This document shows, piece after piece, positions 23,219-30,624 of a stretch of DNA of 35,746 nucleotides. The notes beneath the pieces were generated by a model, which was not told the DNA's origin, did no database searches, and saw nothing but the letters and a program-made list of their open reading frames with translations. Source of the DNA: an uncultured Catenibacillus sp. (GTDB lineage: Bacteria; Bacillota; Clostridia; Lachnospirales; Lachnospiraceae); NCBI GenBank assembly GCA_934339005.1, contig CAKRHR010000028.1, positions 1 through 35,746 of the forward strand, given 5' to 3'. A program made the translations under genes and the position numbers. Each line of letters opens with the position of its first letter. Position 1 is the first letter of the stretch.

Positions 23219-26014
23219 TTAAAATGGCAGACCCTCAAGGTCTTTTGTTTTTTTGATTGTCACTTTTTTAATCTGAATACCATTTGCACCATAGAAGAAC
23301 TTGATATAATGATTATCACCAAAAATCACGCCGATATCGGCTGTTTCTGTGACCGTTCTGCCATTTGTTCCCTGAATGGAAATGGTCTGTTTAAGCTGAT
23401 TATCGAGATAAACAGAAATTGGAAGCTGTGCAAGTTCTTCAAGATCTGAAGATAATTCAAATTCAACTGCATAATAACCAAAGGATTTAAGCGTCACTGC
23501 ACATACATCACTATTACCGCGGGCAACATGCAATTTATTCACATCAATATCAACAGTGTTATCATCATTTGCAGTAAAATACATTAATGCTGCTGCATCC
23601 ACATCATCTTCGGCTGCTTTCATCTCATCCAGTTCTTCCTGACTGATTTTACCAAGCTGATGTAAGATTGCCGGTGATTTTAAAATAAAGTTTAAGATAT
23701 TTTTTGCGTTACGCACAAGCTCGCCACGGGTGATGCGGCCATCTCTAAGGGCTTCGTACACATCATCCTGTGATAAATCTGTGGCATCTTTACATACCAT
23801 ATACAAATCATTTTGTGCGGCAACCATTGGTGCATGTACAGTTTCACTGCCAGGCTGACCTTCAATATTTCCTTTAGCCCACCAGTCTGTCATGACAATA
23901 CCGTCAAAATGCCATTCGTTTCGAAGAATTGTTGTTACCAAATCATAATTTCCGGCTGTCCAGATACCGTTGACAGGTCCGTATGTTGTCATCACAGAAC
24001 GGGCATGACCTTCTTTGACTGCAATTTCAAAGCCTTTCAGATAAATTTCACGCAGTGCTCTTTCTGAAATGACAGAATCGGCTTCATGTCGCTTTGTTTC
24101 CTGATTGTTGCCGCAAAAATGCTTAATCGTTGCTGTGCTGCCGGATTTATTCATACCGTTTAACTGTGCTGCGGTGATTAAACCTGTTACAAGCGGGTCC
24201 TCAGACACATATTCAAAATTACGTCCGTTTAACGGATTCCTGTGAATATTCATACCCGGTCCAAGAAGGGCATCAATTCTGTTTTTACGAAGTTCAAGAC
24301 CAAGCATTGCATATAATTCGCCAATAAGGGCTTCATTGTATGTACAGCCGAGTAATGTGCCGTTTGGCAGTGAAAACGCAAATGTACCACAGTCCATACG
24401 GATGCCGGATGGACCATCGGAGCAGCATGCCGCAGGAATACCAAAAAATTTGAGATTTTCTGTGATACCGCCAAATGCAGCGCCTGTACCTGGTGTTACC
24501 TTTGGACTGCACATACCCTCTCCGTGGAATATATGCACTAAATCTTCATCGGAAAGCTGCGCTGTAAAATCCTCCATAGAGGCACGACCTTCATAAACAT
24601 CACCAAGTTTGATGCCTTTATCTCCAGTATATGCTGGCGCTTCTGGACGATTTTTCTTAAGGCGTTCATATGGATTGACTGTACGCAATGGTACAGCTTC
24701 TGTTGTCAGTGCATACGGCGTATCACAGTCTAAGTTTGATGCTACATCACCCGGACGCATTCTTGTAAACATGATAACAGGCGCACAGGCTTCATGGCAC
24801 TGTTCAATGACTGTTTCCTTTAACTCAAATGCACCACTGCATTTTGCCTGGCGTACGTTTCTGCCGACAAAAATACTGTAGTTGCCTTCTTCAAGCACAT
24901 AGCAGGATTTGTGCCCTGTGGCACCGCCGTCATCATAAGAAGCAAATCTGTATAAAGGAATATTAATGGTTGTTTTATAAGTGTTACCTGCCTGAATAAC
25001 ATCTGTTTTAACAAATGCCACAAGTACTCTTGCCGGTTTACCAAGTCTGCCCTGAGGCGCCTGAATGTATACCTGAACGATTTCTTTACCAGCCACACTG
25101 CCTGTATTTGTCACTGTCACAGAAACTGTCACAGTATCAGTGCCAACATCTGAAAGGCGTGCAATGGTATCAAAGGTTGTATAAGACAAGCCATAACCAA
25201 AAGGATACAAAACCCTGTCTTTGGCGAAGGTTTCAAAATAACGGTAGCCCACATAAATATCTTCTTTATAAAAATTTCTTGTCAGGCTGCCAAAATTTTG
25301 GGTAGATGGATAATCTTCTATTGTATGGGCAATGGTGTCTGTCAGTGCACCACATGGATTGACTCTGCCGGTTAAAACATCCGCAACACCATGGCCGCCT
25401 TCCTGGCCGCCCTGCCATACATACATAACTGCAGATGGCTGACACTCATCTACCCACTGCATATCAATGATATTACCAACGTTTAAAAGCACGGCGGTAC
25501 GTTTAAACTGACTGCTGACAAGACGAATCATTGTTTTTTCTTCATCTGTCAAAAGATAACTGCCGGCTTCATTTCTTGCATCCTGGTCCTCACCTGCAGT
25601 ACGTCCGATGATGACAAGGGCGATATCTGAAACCTTAGCTGCTTCTGAAACAACCGTTTCGGATAATGGCATTTCTTTTTGTGACCATGGCACCTGCCCC
25701 CAACCCTGTCCTTCATCATAAGGGTGGTCTTTAATCCATGTTTCATAAACATTTAAAACAGCTTCGTTTAATGTGATGTCTGCTTCTTCTCGCAGTGCAT
25801 CTAAAATACTGACAACATACCGTGTATTTACTAATCCGCCTGAGCCAAGCCCGCTTTTATAATAATTAAATAAACTACGACCAAATAAAGCAACGTTATC
25901 GCCGGATTTTAATGGCAGTGTGTTGTTGTCATTTTTTAAGAGGACACAGCCCTCAGCTACCGCCTGTCTTGCAAGAAATTTGTATTTATCCATATCTAAA
26001 GTATATTTTCCCAT
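23219..26014 (-). CDS. Glycoside hydrolase family 3 enzyme with swapped domain order
   Basis: A 931-residue GH3 enzyme in which the usual C-terminal sandwich comes first. Residues about 10-270 are the GH3 C-domain (ending VLYPFGYGLSYTT), about 290-395 the fibronectin-III-like domain, and about 470-800 the GH3 barrel with LLGPGMNIHRNPLNGRNFEY, IKHFCGNNQE and the nucleophile Asp710 in IVMTDWWAKG. A beta-rich tail of about 90 residues ends the protein. This permuted order is known in Ruminococcus and Butyrivibrio beta-glucosidases. There is no signal peptide. The ATG has GAGG 8 nt upstream. It precedes the YesM/YesN pair on the same strand. Likely an intracellular beta-glucosidase or related exo-glycosidase. 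Confidence 0.92.
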   Translation of the reverse strand: MGKYTLDMDKYKFLARQAVAEGCVLLKNDNNTLPLKSGDNVALFGRSLFNYYKSGLGSGGLVNTRYVVSILDALREEADITLNEAVLNVYETWIKDHPYDEGQGWGQVPWSQKEMPLSETVVSEAAKVSDIALVIIGRTAGEDQDARNEAGSYLLTDEEKTMIRLVSSQFKRTAVLLNVGNIIDMQWVDECQPSAVMYVWQGGQEGGHGVADVLTGRVNPCGALTDTIAHTIEDYPSTQNFGSLTRNFYKEDIYVGYRYFETFAKDRVLYPFGYGLSYTTFDTIARLSDVGTDTVTVSVTVTNTGSVAGKEIVQVYIQAPQGRLGKPARVLVAFVKTDVIQAGNTYKTTINIPLYRFASYDDGGATGHKSCYVLEEGNYSIFVGRNVRQAKCSGAFELKETVIEQCHEACAPVIMFTRMRPGDVASNLDCDTPYALTTEAVPLRTVNPYERLKKNRPEAPAYTGDKGIKLGDVYEGRASMEDFTAQLSDEDLVHIFHGEGMCSPKVTPGTGAAFGGITENLKFFGIPAACCSDGPSGIRMDCGTFAFSLPNGTLLGCTYNEALIGELYAMLGLELRKNRIDALLGPGMNIHRNPLNGRNFEYVSEDPLVTGLITAAQLNGMNKSGSTATIKHFCGNNQETKRHEADSVISERALREIYLKGFEIAVKEGHARSVMTTYGPVNGIWTAGNYDLVTTILRNEWHFDGIVMTDWWAKGNIEGQPGSETVHAPMVAAQNDLYMVCKDATDLSQDDVYEALRDGRITRGELVRNAKNILNFILKSPAILHQLGKISQEELDEMKAAEDDVDAAALMYFTANDDNTVDIDVNKLHVARGNSDVCAVTLKSFGYYAVEFELSSDLEELAQLPISVYLDNQLKQTISIQGTNGRTVTETADIGVIFGDNHYIKFFYGANGIQIKKVTIKKTKDLEGLPF

Positions 26015-26114
26015 GTGTACACCTCGTTTTGTTTTTATTTGTTGTTTGTTTCCGTTTAATAACTCCGGTAAATCATCCTATACATACGTTGTGAGTGTTA
26101 CATCCTCACGGTTT

Positions 26115-27497
26115 TCATAAAGTTTGATTGTCTTGTGTCTCACTGTGTAAACCTCCATTGAAATTAAATAATTTTTTACATGTTGCAATATAAACGATAA
26201 ATGGTACAAAGAATGCCAGTGTCCATCCAATTGGCCAGGAAATCCAGATACCAATACGTCCGATAATTTGTCCAAGAATAATTGCACCTGCAATTTTACT
26301 TAATGGCTCTAAGCAGGCTGCGATTGTTGGCAGTGTCATGCGACCCATACCACGAAACAGATTTAAGAATATGTACATCAGGCCTGCAATCCAGTAAGTT
26401 ACGGCAACAATACGCAGATATTCGCAGGCAACACTGTTGACCGATGTGCCCTTTGGAAATCCGAACAGAGCTGTAAGAGGTGAGGCTGTGATTAAAATAA
26501 ATAGACCGACAATCACAGATACAACCAGTGAAACAACAACACCGGATTTTAAACCCTGCCGAATACGCTGCATCTTTTTAGCACCATAATTTTGGCCAAC
26601 GTAAGTTGAAAATGCCATACCGATACTGTTGATTGGCATTAAAGCAATCTGGTCGATTTTATTTGCTGCTGTATATCCGGCGATTGTATCGGTGCCGTAG
26701 CTGTTAATCACTGACTGTACAGCCATCATACCGATGGAAGTCACACAGTTTTGCAATGACATCGGTATGCCGACACTGATAATGCGCCAGACGATATGAC
26801 CGTCCGGGCGAATATTTTCTTTTCTCAGATGAAGTTCGGGATGTTTTTTGTACATCAGTACAAGACATACAAGGAAAGATACAATCTGAGAAATTACTGT
26901 GGCAACACCCACACCGACAACACCCCAACCAAAGGCAATAACAAAAATCAAGTCCAGAATAATATTAAGCACTGAAGATATCACAAGACCATACACCTGG
27001 CTTGAACTGTCACCAAGTGAACGCATCAGTGCTGCACAAGAATTATAAAAAACAGGTCCTACGCTGCCTGCCATACTGATAATCATATATATTTTGGCAT
27101 CATTAAAAATCTCATCCGGCGTGCCAAGAAATGAAAGAACAGGGCCTGCAATCAATGCTGATAACAAGCCAATAAATATAGATGCACCAATGGAAATCCA
27201 AAGGGATGCACCGACACAGGCATGTATTTTTTCTTCGTTTTTCGCACCATAATACTGAGAAGTGACGATACCGGTACCCATTGTCAGACCGATAATCAGA
27301 CAAATCATCAAAAATGTAACACCCTGTGTTGCCCCAATAGCCGCCAGAGCTTCTTTTCCGACAAATCGTCCGACAACGATGGAATCTACCATACTGTAAA
27401 TCTGCTGAATGATATTGCCTACAATCATCGGAACAGCAAATTGAAGTATCAGTTTCCATGGTGTACCAACCGTCATATCTCCTGCTTTTTTTGACAT
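26115..27497 (-). CDS. MATE-family efflux transporter (second, NorM/DinF-like)
   Basis: A 460-residue membrane exporter with twelve expected helices. It has MTVGTPWKLILQFAVPMIVG at the N-terminus, QQIYSMVDSIVVGRFVG in the first helices and SCAALMRSLGDSSSQVYG in the middle, all MATE signatures. The start has GGAGG 10 nt upstream. It shares the family with the gene at 3240-4583 but is clearly a different subgroup. It lies leftward of padR with a 225-bp gap that includes padR's terminator, so it should have its own promoter. Export of phenolic or other toxic compounds would fit a PadR neighbour but is an inference. Confidence 0.92.
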   Translation of the reverse strand: MSKKAGDMTVGTPWKLILQFAVPMIVGNIIQQIYSMVDSIVVGRFVGKEALAAIGATQGVTFLMICLIIGLTMGTGIVTSQYYGAKNEEKIHACVGASLWISIGASIFIGLLSALIAGPVLSFLGTPDEIFNDAKIYMIISMAGSVGPVFYNSCAALMRSLGDSSSQVYGLVISSVLNIILDLIFVIAFGWGVVGVGVATVISQIVSFLVCLVLMYKKHPELHLRKENIRPDGHIVWRIISVGIPMSLQNCVTSIGMMAVQSVINSYGTDTIAGYTAANKIDQIALMPINSIGMAFSTYVGQNYGAKKMQRIRQGLKSGVVVSLVVSVIVGLFILITASPLTALFGFPKGTSVNSVACEYLRIVAVTYWIAGLMYIFLNLFRGMGRMTLPTIAACLEPLSKIAGAIILGQIIGRIGIWISWPIGWTLAFFVPFIVYIATCKKLFNFNGGLHSETQDNQTL

Positions 27498-27515
27498 AAT
27501 AAAAAACCTCCATAC

Positions 27516-27540
27516 AATAGCTATAATTAAACAAGCTATT
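27516..27540. repeat. Inverted repeat in the leader of the second MATE gene
   Basis: AATAGCT (27516-27522) and AGCTATT (27534-27540) are exact complements spaced by 11 bp, giving a dyad with half-sites 18 bp apart. It lies just upstream of the MATE ribosome site and could be an operator. It does not match the ATGT-N8-ACAT form seen at the reductase promoter. Confidence 0.35.
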
Positions 27541-27656
27541 TTTATTTAACCATACTTATCATATCGTGTTTTTAGTATAAAAAATAGTAATTTTAAACAT
27601 AAAAAATAATAAAATCCAGACAATTTATATAGTATCCGTGTCAAAAGAGCGTATAT

Positions 27657-27697
27657 TAAAAAATCCAGGATATGCAGGTAAATACATATCCCGGATT
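27657..27697 (-). terminator. Rho-independent terminator of padR
   Basis: Arms 27662-27674 and 27685-27697 pair over 13 bp with one mismatch (core GGATATG/CATATCC) and a 10-nt loop. On the minus strand the stem is followed directly by a T-run (complement of the A-run at 27657-27663). It lies 26 bp after the padR stop and insulates the MATE gene from padR transcription. Confidence 0.8.
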
Positions 27698-27722
27698 CTA
27701 ATATTTGTTTTTAATATTTTAT

Positions 27723-28259
27723 CTATGACTCTAAACTGCCGATACATTCTTTAAGCCACTGGCAGTAGGATTCTTCGCGAAGAATCGCCCCGCGAAGCAC
27801 AAGTGCATCGTAAAATTCCGGTGTGTGTTTTGCAAGTGTTATGCCGAACTTACCGGTATCCTTTTTTAACTGAGCAAGTCTGGCTTCATGCTGTGTCAAC
27901 TGACTTTCTAACAGCTTAAGACACTGCTCTGTTTCAAGTTGATTTGAGAAAAACATCCGCAGTCTGAAAATATCCTTTGGTGTCGGCTGCATCGGTTCAT
28001 CCTTGGCAAGCCATTCTAAGAAATCCTTTCGTCCTGCTTCTGTAATCGTATAAACTTTTTTTTCAAGCACATTGCCTGAAATTTCCACACTGTACTCAAT
28101 CATGCCCTCATCCGTCAGTTTTTTTAATTCAGGATAAATCTGACTGTGTTTGGCATGCCAAAACTCCGTCAGTGAAGTTTCAAATTTCTGCATCAGCTCA
28201 TATCCCGTCATACTTTCCTGACTCAACATTCCCAAAAGTGCATATTTTAAATTTCGCAT
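27723..28259 (-). CDS. PadR-family transcriptional regulator
   Basis: A 178-residue regulator. Residues about 1-85 are the PadR winged helix (MRNLKYALLGMLSQESMTGYELMQKF, then SQIYPELKKLTDEGMIEY and KVYTITEAGRKDFLEWL), and the rest is the helical C-terminal dimerisation domain of the long PadR type (Vir_act_alpha_C). The start has GGAGG about 7 nt upstream. The gene is divergent from the ene-reductase, whose -35 box carries the classic PadR site ATGT-N8-ACAT, so it is likely a repressor of that gene. PadR proteins of this class answer to phenolic acids in other bacteria; the ligand here is inferred. Confidence 0.92.
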   Translation of the reverse strand: MRNLKYALLGMLSQESMTGYELMQKFETSLTEFWHAKHSQIYPELKKLTDEGMIEYSVEISGNVLEKKVYTITEAGRKDFLEWLAKDEPMQPTPKDIFRLRMFFSNQLETEQCLKLLESQLTQHEARLAQLKKDTGKFGITLAKHTPEFYDALVLRGAILREESYCQWLKECIGSLES

Positions 28260-28299
28260 AAAACCTCCATTGGTTTAATAAAGTGCCTTTTTATCATTG

Positions 28300-28305
28300 A
28301 TTATA
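28300..28305 (-). promoter_or_regulatory. Predicted -10 box of padR
   Basis: A perfect TATAAT on the minus strand lies 41 bp upstream of the padR ATG. The -35 at 17 bp (TAAGTT) is poor, so expression should be weak or factor-dependent. Confidence 0.45.
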
Positions 28306-28365
28306 TCTATCATACCATGAATAACTTACACAGACAAGTCAAAGGATAACATTGTCTATAAATAC

Positions 28366-28381
28366 ATGTAAATATTGACAT
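28366..28381. promoter_or_regulatory. PadR-type operator ATGT-N8-ACAT
   Basis: ATGT at 28366-28369 and ACAT at 28378-28381 are spaced by exactly eight bases (AAATATTG), the consensus reported for PadR-family repressors. The site overlaps the last bases of the -35 box TTGACA (28375-28380) of the divergent reductase gene, so a bound dimer would block RNA polymerase. An 8-bp palindrome TACATGTA (28363-28370) overlaps its left half. Confidence 0.7.
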
Positions 28382-28403
28382 AGTTATTTTGAAGTGTTAT
28401 GAT
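28375..28403 (+). promoter_or_regulatory. Strong predicted promoter of the ene-reductase gene
   Basis: A perfect -35 TTGACA (28375-28380) and TATGAT (28398-28403, five of six) are separated by the ideal 17 bp. It is the best sigma-A-type match in the window and would be highly active when not repressed. The predicted start leaves about 30 nt before the ATG at 28440, including GGGAGG. Confidence 0.8.
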
Positions 28404-28439
28404 GCGATTATATATTTAAAATTTCAGGGAGGATTTTTT

Positions 28440-30386
28440 ATGGAACGCAAATATCCACATTTATGTTCGCCAATCACAATTGGACGTGTCAGATTCCGAC
28501 ACCGCATGTTTTCCGCACCAATGGGTGGCACAGATATTACAAATGACGGATGTATCGGGCCGAAATCAACAGCATTTTATGAATTACGCGCCAAAGGCGG
28601 TGCGGCGGCTGTCACGGTCAGTGAATGCATGGTGCATCCGCAGACAGATGGTTCACATGCCTATCATCTGGACACTTCGATTTTAAATTCTCTGGCATCT
28701 GCAACGTATACCGCCGATGCAATTCGACGCCACGGTGCGATGCCAAGTCTTGAACTCTCCCACTCCGGCATGTACGCAGGCACTTACATGACAGATAAAA
28801 CACGCCAGCATGATATGTGCCAGTGGGGACCAAGTGATACAGTCCGCCCGGATGGTGTGCAGGTGAAAGCACTGACAAAAGAACTTATTGATGACATCGT
28901 GGCATCCTATAAAAATGTTGCCGGACTTGCCAAACGTGCCGGTTTTGAGATGTTGATGATTCACGGTGGACACGGCTGGCTGATTAATCAGTTCTTATCA
29001 CCGTATTTTAATCACCGCACCGATGAATATGGCGGCAGTTTAGAAAATCGATGTCGTTTTGCCAAAGAAGTGCTCACTGCAGTTCGCGAAGCTGTGGGTC
29101 CGGGATTTCCGATTGAATTTCGTTTCAGTGGTTCAGAATTGTTTGAAGGTGGTTATACACTTGAGGATGGTGTTGAGATTGCAAAACAGTTAGAGTCCTA
29201 TGTGGATATATTACATGTTTCCGCAGGTACATATCAGCGTGGTTTTGGTGATACACACCCATCTATGTTTAAATCACACGGCTGCAATGTCTATCTTGCT
29301 GCAGAAATTAAAAAACACGTATCTGTTCCAGTAGCCACAATTGGTGGCTTAAATGACCCTGCACAGATGGAAGAAATCATTGCCTCAGGCAAGGCAGATA
29401 TCGTTTATATGGGTCGTGCACTACTGGCGGACCCATACCTGCCGCGCAAAGTCATGGCGAATAAGGATGAAGATATTATTCACTGTCTGCGCTGCTTTAC
29501 ATGTATGGCAGAACGTGCTGCCACAGCGACCCGAAGATGTACAGTCAATCCGTTGATTGGACGCGAACTTGAGGGGGACGAAATCATGCCTGCGGCTGTG
29601 CGTAAAAATGTACTTGTGGTTGGCGGCGGTCCTGGTGGTCTGTATGCAGCTTACACTGCTGCCCGCCGTGGACATCATGTAGTTTTGTGTGAAAAAGAAA
29701 ATACAGCAGGAGGCATCTTAAAGAGTGAGCAGGCCCTGCCGTTTAAATATGAAATGTATCAGCTTGCAGGTACTTATGAGAAAATGGCGATTGAAGCAGG
29801 TGTTGAAATGCATTATAACACAGAGGTGACACCGGAATATGTTGACCATGAACAGCCGGACGCAGTGATTATTGCTGCGGGTTCACGTCCACTTGTGCCT
29901 CCGATTAAAGGACTGGATGGTGATAATGTTGTTATTGTTAATCAATATTATCTTGAAAAAGACAAAATCGGTGATGATGTGGTTGTTTTTGGTGGCGGTC
30001 TGGCAGGTTGTGAATGTGCCATCCACCTTGGTATGGAAGGCAAACGTGTACATCTTGTTGAAATGCGTGACGCGCTGGCACCGGATGCAAACGTCCGTCA
30101 TCGTCCTCTGCTCTTAAAAGAAATTGAGAAATATGTGACAGTGCATACAGGCTATAAAGGTATCGAGGTACGCAAAGACGGTATTTTATGTCAGGATGCT
30201 TCCGGCAAAGAACATCTTGTACCGGGCACAACTGTCATCTGCGCTCTTGGCCAGCGAAGTGCAACAGATGTTGTTGAAAGTCTTCGTGACAGTGCCCCAT
30301 ATGTAGCAGTTATCGGAGATGCTGCCAAAGTCTCTACCATTACAAATGCGGTATATCAGGGTTATCATGCAGCACTGGATATCTGA
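28440..30386 (+). CDS. FMN/Fe-S/FAD ene-reductase (2-enoate reductase / BaiCD / dienoyl-CoA-reductase-like)
   Basis: A 648-residue oxidoreductase. Residues 1-365 form an old-yellow-enzyme TIM barrel binding FMN (APMGGTDITNDG; MIHGGHGWLINQFLSP followed by YFNHRTDEYGGSLENR; FRFSGSELFEGG). Cys349, Cys352, Cys355 and Cys367 should hold a 4Fe-4S cluster. An FAD-binding Rossmann motif VLVVGGGPGG starts at 391, and a second dinucleotide motif VVVFGGGLAG lies near 530. Family members use NADH to reduce activated C=C bonds in enoates, bile-acid intermediates, dienoyl-CoA or flavones. The ATG at 28440 has GGGAGG upstream; an earlier in-frame ATG at 28389 lies inside the promoter. Likely repressed by the divergent PadR protein. 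The substrate is not known. Confidence 0.9.
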   Translation: MERKYPHLCSPITIGRVRFRHRMFSAPMGGTDITNDGCIGPKSTAFYELRAKGGAAAVTVSECMVHPQTDGSHAYHLDTSILNSLASATYTADAIRRHGAMPSLELSHSGMYAGTYMTDKTRQHDMCQWGPSDTVRPDGVQVKALTKELIDDIVASYKNVAGLAKRAGFEMLMIHGGHGWLINQFLSPYFNHRTDEYGGSLENRCRFAKEVLTAVREAVGPGFPIEFRFSGSELFEGGYTLEDGVEIAKQLESYVDILHVSAGTYQRGFGDTHPSMFKSHGCNVYLAAEIKKHVSVPVATIGGLNDPAQMEEIIASGKADIVYMGRALLADPYLPRKVMANKDEDIIHCLRCFTCMAERAATATRRCTVNPLIGRELEGDEIMPAAVRKNVLVVGGGPGGLYAAYTAARRGHHVVLCEKENTAGGILKSEQALPFKYEMYQLAGTYEKMAIEAGVEMHYNTEVTPEYVDHEQPDAVIIAAGSRPLVPPIKGLDGDNVVIVNQYYLEKDKIGDDVVVFGGGLAGCECAIHLGMEGKRVHLVEMRDALAPDANVRHRPLLLKEIEKYVTVHTGYKGIEVRKDGILCQDASGKEHLVPGTTVICALGQRSATDVVESLRDSAPYVAVIGDAAKVSTITNAVYQGYHAALDI

Positions 30387-30467
30387 CAATTGACATTATT
30401 TATCTGTAAAATCAACGACACAGGTTTGTCCTGTATGATATTTATAAAATTTAAAAATTATTAAAAA

Positions 30468-30529
30468 ACGCTTCTGTGGCAACAATATTAAGAATCTATA
30501 TCTTAATAATTCTGTCACTACAGAAGCGT
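30468..30529. terminator. Long bidirectional hairpin between convergent reductase and rhamnosidase genes
   Basis: ACGCTTCTGT (30468-30477) pairs exactly with ACAGAAGCGT (30520-30529), and an inner ATTAAGA/TCTTAAT pair (30487-30493 and 30501-30507) extends the stem past an internal loop. On the minus strand the stem ends in a run of six T, ideal for the rhamnosidase transcript; on the plus strand it is followed by CTTTTG, suited to the reductase transcript. A short ACAGG/CCTGT hairpin (30420-30434) lies before it. Confidence 0.8.
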
Positions 30530-30624
30530 CTTTTGATATATAGGTTATAAAAATATCAATTTTGATTTCACAGCTATTTTTAATATATCATTTTACTAAA
30601 ATTATATCATTTAACTCAGACAAA

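Noticed and set aside
30468..30529. Small RNA or miniature transposable element
   Set aside because: The dyad sits exactly between two convergent genes and has T-runs on the appropriate sides, so a bidirectional terminator explains it; no target-site duplication was seen.
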